64,000 nt of DNA from Dyella jiangningensis. Lineage in GTDB: Bacteria > Pseudomonadota > Gammaproteobacteria > Xanthomonadales > Rhodanobacteraceae. Shown here piece after piece: positions 44,420 to 54,093 of this stretch. How positions within the stretch are numbered: position 1 is the first letter of the stretch; each line of letters starts with the position of its first letter. The notes beneath the pieces were generated by a model. It was not told the DNA's origin. It saw nothing but the letters and a program-made list of their open reading frames with translations, and ran no database searches. The stretch lies in NCBI RefSeq assembly GCF_003264855.1, contig NZ_NFZS01000004.1:558001-622000 (forward strand). The letters run 5' to 3'. Position numbers and translations under genes: made by a program.

Positions 44420-45057
44420 GGGCAGGCCCCATTTGACGGTGTTACCTGAATGATCGAGCCACTGGTGATCGTGATGGTGCGGATGTTCTGGAAGGTGCCG
44501 TTCAACGAGCTCGTACAAATGATCGCAATGGTGTCGCCCGAAGGGGTCGTTTGCCCCGCCTTCTGGCCCACCCCCTGGCTGGTAAAGCGCAAAGCGGTCA
44601 CACTGCCCTTGAACTGCAGCGGCGTCGTGATACTGCTCACGGCACCCAGCACTCTGGTGGCCGTGCCATCGGCTTTCATGACATAGACAGCCCCTGGTTG
44701 GACTTCCGTGCTGCATGCGGCGCCCAGCGTATCGGTCTGGTTGTTCGCCGACACGTCGCTGCAGAACTGCGAACCAGCATTGCGCTTCACCGCTTCCATG
44801 CGCGCCACGTTGATGGCGGCGACCACGTCGTTGGTGGCCGTGGTAAGGCGACTGGACAGCGTCAGCTGGCGAAAGCTGGGGATGGCAATGACCAGCAGTA
44901 TGCCTGCCACGGTAAGCGCGACCATCAGCTCAATAATGGTGAATCCAAGGTGGCGTCCACGCGTCGCCGCGGCATGCTCCGTAGCGTCTGCCGGCGCGGC
45001 AAGCCCGTCCCCTACCAGGGCCAGCACAACGCTTCGCTGGCGCGAAAAGACCTGCAT
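44416..45057 (-). CDS. fimT: GspH/FimT-family pseudopilin FimT
   Basis: A 213-residue prepilin with cleavage motif GFTIIELMVALTVAGILLVIA at about residue 38 (shown as GFTIIELMV) and the FimT/GspH head (SSRLTTATNDVVAAINVARMEAVKR). The 37-residue leader is unusually long for a prepilin; in-frame GTG codons inside it offer shorter starts, but AGGGGAAA lies just before the ATG at 45057. It is the first gene of the minor-pilin operon, divergent from rapA. Confidence 0.9.
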   Translation of the reverse strand: MQVFSRQRSVVLALVGDGLAAPADATEHAAATRGRHLGFTIIELMVALTVAGILLVIAIPSFRQLTLSSRLTTATNDVVAAINVARMEAVKRNAGSQFCSDVSANNQTDTLGAACSTEVQPGAVYVMKADGTATRVLGAVSSITTPLQFKGSVTALRFTSQGVGQKAGQTTPSGDTIAIICTSSLNGTFQNIRTITITSGSIIQVTPSNGACP

Positions 45058-45384
45058 GGCATTTCCCCTGTTTCCCTGGCCGGCACTGTACCCAGCAACC
45101 CCGATTAGCCAAGTAACTATCCGACAAAGAGTAGGTTTTTCCTGACGAGTGGTTCATGCCGCCTCACAAAATTGGACGGCAATCACACACTAGAGCTCTG
45201 GCTGACGATCGATTCCGTGTGGCCTCGGCACCCCTCGGTCGACCCCACCTCCGTGAACGGAATGTGCACGTTTCCATGTCCTCTGCTCGCCGTGCCACGG
45301 GCCTCATCGCCATCCACAAGCCTAGGCACGGCTTGCCACTGGGCGGATAATTGGCGGCCCTTGCAACTGGCGGCTGCCCCACTG
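45058..45384. other. divergent promoter region, fimT / rapA
   Basis: A 327-bp gap between the two start codons. I looked for a sigma-54 element before fimT: GGCTAATCGGGGTTGC has GG and GC 12 bases apart instead of 10, so it does not qualify. No terminator or RNA gene is visible. The rapA frame is open upstream through this region but shows no coding character. Confidence 0.45.
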
Positions 45385-48225
45385 ATGTTCGTTCCCGGTC
45401 AACGATGGATCTCCACCGCCGAGCCAGAGCTCGGCCTTGGCACCGTGCTGCGCGTCGAAGGACGCGGGGTGCAGGTGCTGTTTGCGAAGGCGGGGGTGCT
45501 GCGCCCGTATGCCGTCGATTCGGCGCCGCTGGTGCGCGCGGAGTTTCGTCCCGGCCAGCGCGTGGCCGGCAAGGGCATCGCTTTCCTGGTCGAGCGCGTG
45601 GAAGTGCGGGAAAGCCTGCTGGTCTACCGCGGCGAGGGGCGCGAACTGGAGGAAGGGCAGCTCGACGACGAGCAGAGCGTCAGCCAGGCCGATGACCGCC
45701 TGATCGGCGGCCGCACCGACCCGCCGTCCCATTTCGAACTGCGCCTGGAAGGCCTGCGCCGCCGTGCCGATGCCCGCCGTTCGCCGGCCTGGGGCTTGGG
45801 CGCCTCCCGCATCGGCCTGGTGCCGCATCAGTTGCGCGTGGCCGGCATCGCCTCCGCGCGCCGCCCTCCTCGCGTGTTGCTGGCCGACGAGGTGGGCCTG
45901 GGCAAGACCATCGAGGCGGGCATGATCATGGCCCGCCAGCTCGCCACCGGCCGCGCCGAGCGCGCCCTGATCCTGCTGCCCGACACCCTGGTCTACCAGT
46001 GGTTCGTCGAGTTGCTGCGCCGCTTCAACCTCAGCTTCGCCATCTACGACGAAGAGCGCTGCGAGGCGCTGGAGCAGTCCGGCGACGGCCGCAACCCGTT
46101 CGAGGACGAACAGCTGGTCATCGCCGACTTCAGCTTCCTGGAACAGTCGCCGCGACGCGCGCAGCAGTTGCTCGAAGCCTCCTGGGACCTGCTGGTGGTC
46201 GACGAGGCGCATCATCTGGCCTGGACGCCCGAAGCCGCGAGCCCGCGCTACACGCTGGTGGAGAAGCTCGCCGCGGCCACGCCGGGCGTCATCCTGCTCA
46301 CGGCCACGCCGGAACAGCTGGGCCGCAGCGGCCACTTCGCCCGACTGCGCCTGCTCGACCCGCAGCGCTATCACGACCTGGACATCTACCTGTCCGAGTC
46401 GGACAAATTCCACAACCTCTCCCGCATCGCCGACCGGTTGCTGGAAAACCAGTCGCTGGACGGTCCGCAGCGCGCCATCCTGCAGGAGGCGTTTGCCGGT
46501 GATGAAAGCCTGCTGGCGCGGCTCGCCGATGCGACCAAGCCGGAGAACATGCGCGAGATCCTCGCGGCGCTGATCGATCGCCACGGCACCGGCCGTGCGA
46601 TGTTCCGCAATCGCCGCGCGAGCATCGGCGGCTTTCCCAAGCGCCTGCCGGTGTGGCATCTGCTCGACGCCGATTCGCTCAGCGAAGATCGCCGACAGAC
46701 GCTGCTGGCCGAATTCCATGCGGACATCCAGCAACCGCCGCCGGCCATCGAAGTTGATTACGCCAGCGACCCGCGTCTCGACGCGCTGGTCAACCTGCTC
46801 GATGCGCACCCGCAGGACAAGTTCCTGCTGATCTGCCGCAGCCAGGCCAAGGTGCTCGCGCTCGAGGAAGCCCTGCGCACGCGCAGCGGCGTGGGCGTGG
46901 CGCGCTTCCATGAAGGCCTGGGCATCGTGCAGCGCGATCGCAACGCGGCGTACTTCGCCCAGCCCGACGGCGCGCGCCTGCTGCTGTGTTCGGAAATCGG
47001 TTCGGAAGGCCGCAACTTCCAGTTCGCGCATCGCCTGGTGCTGTGGGATCTCCCGCTGGATCCGGATCTGCTGGAACAGCGCATCGGTCGCCTCGATCGC
47101 ATCGGCCAGAAGCACGACATCAGCATCCATATCCTCGCCGTGGCCGACAGCGCGCAGCACGTGCTGGCGCGCTGGTACGACGAGGGCGTGGACGCGTTCC
47201 GCTCCAGCCCCGCCGATGGCCGCGAACTGCTGCGCCGTTTCGGCGAATCGCTCGCCCGCCTCGCCGACGAGCATGCACGCGACGACGACAACCGCGACCA
47301 GGAGCTCGACGTGCTGCTCGCGGAAACACGCGGCGCACACGAGGAAATGGCCGCCCTGATCCGTGACGGCCGCGACCATCTGCTCGAACTGGCCGCCAGC
47401 CGCGACTTGCACGCGGACGAACTGCAGCAGGCTTTCACCCGCGAAGACCACGATCCGGGCCGCGACGGTTTCATCCAGGCATTGCTGGAACGCTTCGGCA
47501 TCCACACCGAAGAGCTGGGCGGCAAGGTGTTGCTGCTCGATCCGCAGTATCTCTCCACCGATGCCCTGCCCGGTTTCGCCGAGGGTCCGCAAGCCGTCAC
47601 GTTCGCACGCGACGTGGCGCTGGCGCGTGAGGAACTGCCGCTGCTGCGCCTCGATCACCCGATGGTGCAAGGTGCGCTCGACCTCACGCTGTCCAACGAA
47701 CAAGGCAACGCCGCGTTCCTGGTGGATGACGCGCTGCCGCCGCGCAGCGCGCTGCTGCAGGCGGTGTTCCTGCTCGAATGCGTGGCGGATCGTCGTCTGG
47801 ATGCGGAGCGCTTCCTGCCCACGCAGCCAGTCATGGTGACCGTCGACACGCGCCTCGCCGAGCGCGCGGACTTCCGCCCGAGCGAAGTCGCGCTGCGCAA
47901 GGCCGCCGACCGCACGATCGAAGTGCCCCGCTACCGCAAGTTCCTCGCCAAGCTCGTGCCGCCGATGCTGGAGAAGGCCGAAACCATCGCGCAGGAGCGT
48001 TCGCAGGCCCATGTCACGGAGGCCGTGACCCAGGCCACCGAGACGCTCGATGCCGAGCTGTCGCGCCTGATCGGCCTGCGTGCCGTCAACCCGGCGATCA
48101 GCGAATCGGAAATCGCCGCCATCGCCGACGAGCGCACCGCCTTGCTGAAGGCGTTGCCGGAATCGCGACTGCGACTGGACGCCGTGCGCTTCGTGGTGAG
48201 CCCGGACTTCCTGGCCCTGCGCTGA
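45385..48225 (+). CDS. rapA: RNA polymerase-associated ATPase RapA
   Basis: A 946-residue Swi2/Snf2-family protein close to the E. coli RapA length. It begins MFVPGQRWISTAEPELGLGT, the RapA N-terminal domain opening. Walker A is LADEVGLGKTIEAG (about residue 168), the DEAH box is VVDEAHHLAW (about 272), motif III is ILLTATPEQLG, and the helicase C part includes LLLCSEIGSEGRNFQ and EQRIGRLDRIGQ. RapA remodels post-termination RNA polymerase and allows recycling. The ATG at 45385 matches the family start exactly; a longer in-frame extension is noncoding. Confidence 0.96.
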   Translation: MFVPGQRWISTAEPELGLGTVLRVEGRGVQVLFAKAGVLRPYAVDSAPLVRAEFRPGQRVAGKGIAFLVERVEVRESLLVYRGEGRELEEGQLDDEQSVSQADDRLIGGRTDPPSHFELRLEGLRRRADARRSPAWGLGASRIGLVPHQLRVAGIASARRPPRVLLADEVGLGKTIEAGMIMARQLATGRAERALILLPDTLVYQWFVELLRRFNLSFAIYDEERCEALEQSGDGRNPFEDEQLVIADFSFLEQSPRRAQQLLEASWDLLVVDEAHHLAWTPEAASPRYTLVEKLAAATPGVILLTATPEQLGRSGHFARLRLLDPQRYHDLDIYLSESDKFHNLSRIADRLLENQSLDGPQRAILQEAFAGDESLLARLADATKPENMREILAALIDRHGTGRAMFRNRRASIGGFPKRLPVWHLLDADSLSEDRRQTLLAEFHADIQQPPPAIEVDYASDPRLDALVNLLDAHPQDKFLLICRSQAKVLALEEALRTRSGVGVARFHEGLGIVQRDRNAAYFAQPDGARLLLCSEIGSEGRNFQFAHRLVLWDLPLDPDLLEQRIGRLDRIGQKHDISIHILAVADSAQHVLARWYDEGVDAFRSSPADGRELLRRFGESLARLADEHARDDDNRDQELDVLLAETRGAHEEMAALIRDGRDHLLELAASRDLHADELQQAFTREDHDPGRDGFIQALLERFGIHTEELGGKVLLLDPQYLSTDALPGFAEGPQAVTFARDVALAREELPLLRLDHPMVQGALDLTLSNEQGNAAFLVDDALPPRSALLQAVFLLECVADRRLDAERFLPTQPVMVTVDTRLAERADFRPSEVALRKAADRTIEVPRYRKFLAKLVPPMLEKAETIAQERSQAHVTEAVTQATETLDAELSRLIGLRAVNPAISESEIAAIADERTALLKALPESRLRLDAVRFVVSPDFLALR

Positions 48226-48242
48226 TCCGCTGCATGTGCCTG

Positions 48243-48269
48243 GCGGAAGCGCACGCGGTGCGCTTCCGC
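48243..48269. terminator. 12-bp perfect hairpin between convergent rapA and permease genes
   Basis: GCGGAAGCGCAC-GCG-GTGCGCTTCCGC pairs perfectly (48243-48254 with 48258-48269). It has no T-run, but sits exactly between the two 3' ends and contains the GCGCAC-NNN-GTGCGC core of repeat family A. Confidence 0.65.
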
Positions 48270-48280
48270 TCTCGCAGGCC

Positions 48281-49654
48281 TCACGCCGTCGCTGGCACCG
48301 CCGCCATGCGGCCATCCACGCCGAACAGCCTGTAGGCCACGCTGAGCAGCGCGATCCACGCCACGCCGACATAAAGCGCCACGCGCGTATCCGGGCTGAC
48401 GCCCAGCATAACCAGCACGAACGCGAAAAAGGCCAGGCACAACACGCCAGTGAACGGCCACCAGCGAAGTCGGAAGCCCGAAGGCACTTCGCCGCCCAGC
48501 CGCATGCGGCGACGAAAGCTGTAATGCGCCAGCAGCACCATCGTCCACGTCCACACCGTGTTGAACGACAGGATCGACATCATCATGCCGAACACCTTGG
48601 CCGGCAGCAGGTAGTTGAGCAGCACGGCCAGCAGCAAGACCGCCAGCGTCGCCAGGATGGCGCGCAGCGGCACGCCGTGCGCATTGACCCTGCCCAGTGC
48701 CGATGGCGCCTGGCCCTTGCTGGCGAGGCTGTACAGCATGCGGCTGCCGCTGAACGTGGTGCTGTTGAAACCCGACAAGGCCGCCGTGATCACCACGAAA
48801 TTGATCAGGCCAGCCGCCTGCGGAATGCCGAGCTTCGCGAATGTCGTGACGAACGGGCTGCCGTGTTCGCCGAGGCCTGTCCACGGATAGATCGCCATGA
48901 TCACGAACAGCGCTCCCACGTAAAAGATGAGGATGCGCCACAGCACCGAATTCACCGCGCGCGGAATGGTGCGCTCCGGCTGCGCGGCCTCGCCCGCCGC
49001 GATACCCACGGTTTCCACGCCGCCAAAGGAGAACACCACCACCGGCAAGGCGAGCACCATGCCCATCACCCCGTGTGGAAACCACCCTCCGTGTGACCAG
49101 AGGTTGGAAAGCCCGGTGGGTTGCCCTCCGTTGCCCCAGCCAAGGAAGATGATGGCCAGCCCGCCGACGATCATCGCCAGCACGGTCACGACCTTCACGA
49201 GGGTGAACCAGAATTCCATCTCGCCGTAGATCCGCACGCTCAACAGATTGAGTCCACCGATCATCAGCACGCTGCCGAGCACCCAGATCCAACGCGGCCA
49301 ATCGGGAAACCACGCCTGCATATACGCGCCGACGGCAGTGGCTTCGGCCATGCCGACGCCGACCATCAGCAGCCAGTAGTTCCAACCGGTGAGATAGCCG
49401 GCGAACGATCCAAGGTAACGCTGCGCATACACGCTGAACGACCCGGCGACCGGATCGTGCACCGTCATCTCGCCCAGCGCGCGCATGATGATGAAGATCA
49501 TCACGCCGCCGACCATGTAGGCGAAGAGCACCGACGGGCCCGCGAGCTTGATGGCGTCGGCGGAGCCGAGGAACAGGCCTGCGCCGATGGCCATGCCAAG
49601 CGCCATGAACGTGATGTGGCGCGGCGTGAGGCGGCGCTGCAGATGCTGGGTCAT
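48281..49654 (-). CDS. APC-family amino-acid permease
   Basis: A 457-residue transporter with about 12 membrane segments. The N-terminal RRLTPRHITFMALGMAIGAGLFLGSA, with the substrate-binding GAGLFLG turn, and the conserved RALGEMTVHDPVAGSF match the amino-acid transporter group of GabP/ProY/AnsP/CycA-like permeases. It imports an amino acid with protons; which one is not readable. Closest by eye are the ProY-like members. The gene ends against rapA and is followed upstream by the rhomboid gene on the same strand (26 bp between). Confidence 0.92.
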   Translation of the reverse strand: MTQHLQRRLTPRHITFMALGMAIGAGLFLGSADAIKLAGPSVLFAYMVGGVMIFIIMRALGEMTVHDPVAGSFSVYAQRYLGSFAGYLTGWNYWLLMVGVGMAEATAVGAYMQAWFPDWPRWIWVLGSVLMIGGLNLLSVRIYGEMEFWFTLVKVVTVLAMIVGGLAIIFLGWGNGGQPTGLSNLWSHGGWFPHGVMGMVLALPVVVFSFGGVETVGIAAGEAAQPERTIPRAVNSVLWRILIFYVGALFVIMAIYPWTGLGEHGSPFVTTFAKLGIPQAAGLINFVVITAALSGFNSTTFSGSRMLYSLASKGQAPSALGRVNAHGVPLRAILATLAVLLLAVLLNYLLPAKVFGMMMSILSFNTVWTWTMVLLAHYSFRRRMRLGGEVPSGFRLRWWPFTGVLCLAFFAFVLVMLGVSPDTRVALYVGVAWIALLSVAYRLFGVDGRMAAVPATA

Positions 49655-49679
49655 GTCGATCGAACGGAATACGTGAAGG

Positions 49680-50330
49680 TCAACGCCAGAGCTGGCGACT
49701 CGGCTTGATCGGCAACTTGCCGCGCCAGTACTGGATCAGCAGGAAGCCGCCCAGCATGCCGCCGAGGTGGGCGAAATGCGCGATGCCGGATTGGGTGCCG
49801 GTAACACCCAGCACCAGCTCGAACAGCGCATACAGGGTAACGAACAACCAGGCGGAAATCGGAATGGGCAGGAAGATCAGCATCATCTTCTCGTGCGGAA
49901 ACAGCATGCCGAACGCGAGCAGGATGCCGAAGATCGCTCCCGAGGCTCCCAGCGTCGGATAGAACCCGCCGGTGAACCACTGCACCACCATCAGTTGCGC
50001 CAGCGCCGCCATCAACAGGCAGACGAAGTAATACACGACGAAATTGCGTGGCCCGAACACCCGCTCGATCTGCCCGCCGAACATGAACAGCGCCAGCATG
50101 TTGGACAGCAGGTGCAAGGTGTTGCCGTGCATGAAGGCGTAGGACACCAGCTGCCACGGGCGAAAACCGATCGATATCAGCCCTTCCGGCAGCTGCTCTA
50201 CCCTATCAGGCCCCCAGGGCCACAAGGCGAAATGCAGGATCAGGGTGTAACCCATCACCTGCTGCAACAGGAAGACCGCGACATTGGCGATCAGGAGGTT
50301 GCGGGTGACGACAGGCAGGTCGAACGGCAT
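49680..50330 (-). CDS. rhomboid-family intramembrane serine protease
   Basis: A 216-residue protein with six predicted membrane segments. The catalytic serine is in GASGAIFGILLAFG (about residue 128), the catalytic histidine in IAHFAHLGGMLGG (about 188), and the family segment HGNTLHLLSNMLALFMFG is intact. It cleaves single-pass membrane substrates. The ATG at 50330 (MPFDLPVVTRNLL) is the natural start; upstream frame is noncoding. No clear Shine-Dalgarno is present, so the start is the weakest part of the call. Confidence 0.92.
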   Translation of the reverse strand: MPFDLPVVTRNLLIANVAVFLLQQVMGYTLILHFALWPWGPDRVEQLPEGLISIGFRPWQLVSYAFMHGNTLHLLSNMLALFMFGGQIERVFGPRNFVVYYFVCLLMAALAQLMVVQWFTGGFYPTLGASGAIFGILLAFGMLFPHEKMMLIFLPIPISAWLFVTLYALFELVLGVTGTQSGIAHFAHLGGMLGGFLLIQYWRGKLPIKPSRQLWR

Positions 50331-50746
50331 GGGAACACTTCGGGGGACGGTTCCCACAAGCGTAACCGCGCGGGGCGCAGCCGTCACGCTCGTGACTCCA
50401 TGGAATCGCGCCGGCATGGCCGCGCCTGCGCCCCGCCTGCTCTCGATTCCAGCAAGAGACGAGATGCCGGTTGCCGGCGGCAACACGGCCGTTTCCATCG
50501 CAGCGAAAAGCAAATGGACGTCCATTTGAAAATTCCGTCAGGCGAAACGTCAGCAGCCCCCAGCCTCGTCCCATGACGGGATATCGTCGCGGCAGCCGCA
50601 TCTCGCCCCTGCTGTAAGCCGCATGCAAGCCTCGGAAAGAACGGCAAATTCTTGCGAATGTCGCAAGATGGAGGCGTGCCTTTCGGTACGCTTGAAGCGG
50701 CCGTGCGACACGCTAGATTGTGCGTTCCGCACCACCTGGAATCCTT
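50331..50746. other. divergent intergenic region, rhomboid / M28 peptidase
   Basis: A 416-bp gap between two start codons. It holds the inverted repeat at 50650-50668 and promoters I cannot place precisely. No ORF with a ribosome site or motif is visible. Confidence 0.45.
50650..50668. promoter_or_regulatory. 8-bp inverted repeat TCTTGCGA-ATG-TCGCAAGA
   Basis: A perfect 8-bp inverted repeat with a 3-nt centre lies 79 bp before the M28 peptidase ATG. It could be a dimer-binding operator or a small leader hairpin. Confidence 0.4.
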
Positions 50747-52378
50747 ATGCGTCGCGCAGGGATGATGTTGCTGCTGTGCATCGCGCTAACCGCATGCCAA
50801 CGCCATCAGACAAACAACGGCACGGCCGATGCGCTGTCTTCGGCGGCGAGCTTTTCGCCGGGCATCGTCCTGGACGACGTCAGGCAGCACATGAAGGCGC
50901 TGTCGTCGGACGAACTGCTAGGCCGCACGGTGGGCGGCGAGGCGGAGCAGCGCACGACCGCGTATCTCGTCCAGCAGTTCACGCGCATCGGACTGGCTCC
51001 GGGCAACAACGGCAGCTGGCTGCAAACGGTGCCCTACGTGGCGGCGACGCTGCAGCAACCTGAGCAGGTCAAGCTTTCGATCCACGGCGAAACCGGCAGC
51101 GACGAGTTCGCCTTCGGCAAGGACATGGTGGTCGGCACGCTGGCGGAGCAACCGCACTCCGCGCTGGACGCATCGCCGCTGGTGTTCGTGGGCTACGGCA
51201 TCAACGCGCCGGGCGAGCAATGGAACGATTACGCCGACGTCGACCTCAAGGGCAAGACCGTCATCATCCTCGTCAACGATCCGGGCTGGGCGAACCAGGA
51301 TCCCCGCCTGTTCAGGGGCCGCGAATACACGTATTTCGGCCGCTGGACCTACAAGTTCGAGGAAGCCGCGCGCCGGGGCGCAGCCGCGGCCTTCATCGTG
51401 CACGACATGGACGGCGCCGGGTATCCGTGGTCCGTCGTGCGGGATGGATGGTCGATGGCGAGGCCGGATCTTCCCATGGCCGATGATGCGGGACGACAGC
51501 GCCTGCCTGTGGCCGGATGGATCACCACCGCCGCGGCGCAAAAGCTGTTCGGCCTGTCCGGTGCGGATTTCGATGCCTTGAAGAAGCAGGCATCGCAGCG
51601 AGGCTTCAGGCCGGTGCCCTTGCATGCCACGCTCAGCGTCGCCTTTGACAGCACCATCCGCCGCGGCGAGTCGCACAACGTCGTGGCTCGCCTCGACGGC
51701 AGCAAGCGTCCGGGCGAAGCCATCGTCTACTCCGCCCATTGGGATCATGTGGCGGCAGCTGGCGAAGGCCCGCACGGCACGATCGACAACGCCACCGGTG
51801 TCGCGGGCTTGCTGGAAATTGCCGAGGCGTTCGCGCATCGCGCACCCAAGCCTCATCGCTCGGTGCTTTTCATCGCGACCACGCTCGACGAAACCGGTTT
51901 GATCGGCGCGCGCTACTACGTCGGTCATCCGCTGGTGCCGCTCTCCAATACGGTGGCCGACATCAATCTCGACCTGCTGCCCACGGATGGCCCGGCCAGT
52001 GCGCTGGCGGTGATTGGCTTCGGCCAGTCGCAACTCGACGACTACCTGGCCGATGCGGCGCACACCCAACGACGCAAGGTCATGCCCGACGTCGAGCCGG
52101 AAAAGGGCTTGTTCTTCCGCTCCGACCAGCTCAGCTTCGCCCGTGCTGGCGTTCCCGTGCTGTACGTACGTTCCGCCGCGTCGCAACCCGATGCCGGCAC
52201 CGACGACGGCGTGCCCGCCGCGCTCGACCGCTACAACCCGCGCTGGGACCTGTCGGGCACGGTGGAAGACGTCCGCGCGCTGTTCATGGTGGGAAGTCGC
52301 CTCTCGATGGAGGACAGCTATCCGCAGTGGAAGCCGGGCAGCGATTACCAGCGTCCGCAGAGCATGCGCGGGCTCTGA
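50747..52378 (+). CDS. M28-family metallopeptidase lipoprotein
   Basis: A 543-residue protein with a lipoprotein signal (MRRAGMMLLLCIALTAC, then QRHQTNN), a PA-domain insert (PLVFVGYGINAPGEQWNDYAD) and an M28 catalytic domain. Zinc ligands are seen in SAHWDHVAA (about 330), GTIDNATGVAGLLE, TLDETGLIG (canonical TEEE/TxEE has DE here) and INLDLLP. The last ligand position, normally His in SDH, reads Gln (FRSDQLSFARAGVP, about 458). The fold is clear, but activity may be altered. The start at 50747 puts the lipobox at residue 17. Confidence 0.9.
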   Translation: MRRAGMMLLLCIALTACQRHQTNNGTADALSSAASFSPGIVLDDVRQHMKALSSDELLGRTVGGEAEQRTTAYLVQQFTRIGLAPGNNGSWLQTVPYVAATLQQPEQVKLSIHGETGSDEFAFGKDMVVGTLAEQPHSALDASPLVFVGYGINAPGEQWNDYADVDLKGKTVIILVNDPGWANQDPRLFRGREYTYFGRWTYKFEEAARRGAAAAFIVHDMDGAGYPWSVVRDGWSMARPDLPMADDAGRQRLPVAGWITTAAAQKLFGLSGADFDALKKQASQRGFRPVPLHATLSVAFDSTIRRGESHNVVARLDGSKRPGEAIVYSAHWDHVAAAGEGPHGTIDNATGVAGLLEIAEAFAHRAPKPHRSVLFIATTLDETGLIGARYYVGHPLVPLSNTVADINLDLLPTDGPASALAVIGFGQSQLDDYLADAAHTQRRKVMPDVEPEKGLFFRSDQLSFARAGVPVLYVRSAASQPDAGTDDGVPAALDRYNPRWDLSGTVEDVRALFMVGSRLSMEDSYPQWKPGSDYQRPQSMRGL

Positions 52379-52426
52379 ACACGCGTTCCAACGGCAGCAC
52401 AACTTTCCGCGCCGTAGAATGCCGCC

Positions 52427-53068
52427 ATGAGCGTTTCACCACGCCAGGTGCACCTAGCGGGCGCGACCGGCCTTACCGGCCAGTGGGTGCTTGCGCTCCT
52501 GCTCGATGATCCTGGCGTGGAGCGCGTGGTCGCTCCCACCCGCCATCCCCTGAGCCCGCACCCCAAACTGGGGAATCCGGTAGGCATGGTCAGCCACTTG
52601 ATCTGCCAGCTGCAGGGGCCCGTAGACACCGTGTTCTGCTGCCTGGGCACCACCATCCGGCAAGCCGGATCGCGCGAAGCCTTCCGCATGGTGGACTACG
52701 ACTTGCCGCTGATGCTTGGAAAGCACGCTCTCGCACTCGGTGCACGCCATTACATCGTGATCAGCGCGCTGGGCGCGGACCCGGCCTCTCGCCTGTTCTA
52801 CAACCGCACCAAGGGCGAGCTGGAACTGGCCCTGCAAAAACAGGGTTGGCCGCAGCTGACCATCGTGCGTCCCTCGCTGCTGCTTGGCGCACGACACAAG
52901 CCGCGCCTGGGCGAAGTGTTCGCCGCACCGTTCTCGCGCATCCTGCCCGGGCGCTGGCGGGGCATCGAGGCGTCGACCGTGGCCTGCGCCATGGTGAGGC
53001 TCGCGAAGACGCCAGGCGAAGGCGTACGCATCGTGGAATCGGACGAGCTCCAGGTTCTCGGCCACTGA
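52427..53068 (+). CDS. atypical short-chain dehydrogenase / NAD(P)-binding protein
   Basis: A 213-residue Rossmann-fold protein with the nucleotide motif [14 protein letters not shown] at the N-terminus, then [16 protein letters not shown] and a YNRTKGELE segment carrying the Y-x3-K pair of the SDR family. It resembles the small HTATIP2/TIP30-like and NmrA-like atypical SDRs found next to envelope genes in gammaproteobacteria. Substrate unknown. It starts 48 bp after the M28 stop on the same strand and is followed by a terminator hairpin shared with the convergent NlpC/P60 gene. Confidence 0.85.
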   Translation: MSVSPRQVHLAGATGLTGQWVLALLLDDPGVERVVAPTRHPLSPHPKLGNPVGMVSHLICQLQGPVDTVFCCLGTTIRQAGSREAFRMVDYDLPLMLGKHALALGARHYIVISALGADPASRLFYNRTKGELELALQKQGWPQLTIVRPSLLLGARHKPRLGEVFAAPFSRILPGRWRGIEASTVACAMVRLAKTPGEGVRIVESDELQVLGH

Positions 53069-53077
53069 ACCGGTATC

Positions 53078-53106
53078 AAAAAAAGGCCGCCCATCGGGCG
53101 GCCTTT
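53078..53106 (-). terminator. Rho-independent terminator of the NlpC/P60 gene (bidirectional)
   Basis: An 11-bp stem AAAGGCCGCCC / GGGCGGCCTTT (53082-53092 with 53096-53106) has a 3-nt loop. On the minus strand it runs into seven T residues, ending at 53078; on the plus strand it gives only TTTGAC. Confidence 0.92.
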
Positions 53107-53127
53107 GACTGACGGAGATACGGGAAC

Positions 53128-53844
53128 TCAGCTGCTGCGGGCAAGCGCGTCGGGACGCTTGGCACCGGCGAAACGCTTGGCCCAGTAGGACTCGTCGAGG
53201 CTGTCCACGCGCACGGTCTTGCCGCGCGAGGGCGAGTGGATGAACTGGCCGTTGGCGATATAGATGCCCACGTGCGAGATGCGACCCTGGCCACGCTTGC
53301 CTGCGGTGCGGAAGAACACCAGGTCGCCCGGCTTCATGTCGTCGCGATTGACCTTCAGGCCAGCGAGGAACTGCGAAGCGGAATTGGTCGGCAGGTCCAG
53401 GCCCACGGCGTGGGCGAACACGTAGCGGACGAAGCCGCTGCAATCGAAACCGGTGGAAGGATCGCGGCCGCCGCGCACGTAACGAATGTCGCGCAGCTTC
53501 ATGGCCAGGCTGATCAGGGTCTTGCGCAGATCGGAGGTGTCGTTGGCGAGCGAGGCGACGTTGTCCACGCCATTGCCCGGCATGCCGTCGGCATCCAGAT
53601 CGTCTTCTTCGATGGCCCAGCCCGAGGGCTTGGACTTGGACTGCGCGAGAGCCGGCTGGGCCGGAAGCGCCGCCTGCGTGAGGCTGGCCGCCGGGGCAAA
53701 CACGGCAAGCGTACCCATCAGGTTGGGAGCGAGGGTGGCGATCGGGGCGTTGGCCTGGCCATTGAGCGGCTCGGCGAAAAGCGGAAGGGACGTGAGCAGT
53801 GCACCAGCAAGCGCAGCGGCAGCAAACAATCGCTTCGTTGGCAT
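53128..53844 (-). CDS. NlpC/P60 (C40) peptidoglycan hydrolase
   Basis: A 238-residue secreted protein (signal MPTKRLFAAAALAGALLTSL, cleavage near LFA). An Ala/Pro-rich linker leads to the C40 domain: DCSGFVRYVF with catalytic Cys (about residue 132), LPTNSASQFLAG, DLVFFRTAG, and HVGIYIANGQFIHSPSRG with the catalytic His. It cuts bonds in peptidoglycan stem peptides during wall turnover. The ATG at 53844 has AAGGGA upstream; an in-frame TTG at 53853 is too close to that site. A terminator follows, and the gene stands alone. Confidence 0.94.
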   Translation of the reverse strand: MPTKRLFAAAALAGALLTSLPLFAEPLNGQANAPIATLAPNLMGTLAVFAPAASLTQAALPAQPALAQSKSKPSGWAIEEDDLDADGMPGNGVDNVASLANDTSDLRKTLISLAMKLRDIRYVRGGRDPSTGFDCSGFVRYVFAHAVGLDLPTNSASQFLAGLKVNRDDMKPGDLVFFRTAGKRGQGRISHVGIYIANGQFIHSPSRGKTVRVDSLDESYWAKRFAGAKRPDALARSS

Positions 53845-54093
53845 GTGGGACAAATCCCTTTGCAGTTCGTGGAGTTATGTCGTTGGCAGGTGCCGCCGAC
53901 GTGATGGCCATGTGAACTTAGCAAAGGGATATAGGCCGTATGTTCGATCGAGGTTAACTGAACTCTGTCGTTTCGAAACTTGGCACGGCCCATGCTTCAT
54001 ACATAACAGACTGATCCATAAGCATAAAGGGTCAAAATGTGACTACTTTTTGACCAATTAGTGAACTAATTATTCAGTTCAGTTCCGTATGTT

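Noticed and set aside
45080-45110. Possible sigma-54 promoter (GG...TTGCT) before fimT
   Set aside because: GG and GC are 12 bases apart instead of the required 10.
50361-50390. GTAACC at 50362 as another SigF-type promoter
   Set aside because: The bases 16 further on are not CGAA, and no gene follows in the right direction within range.
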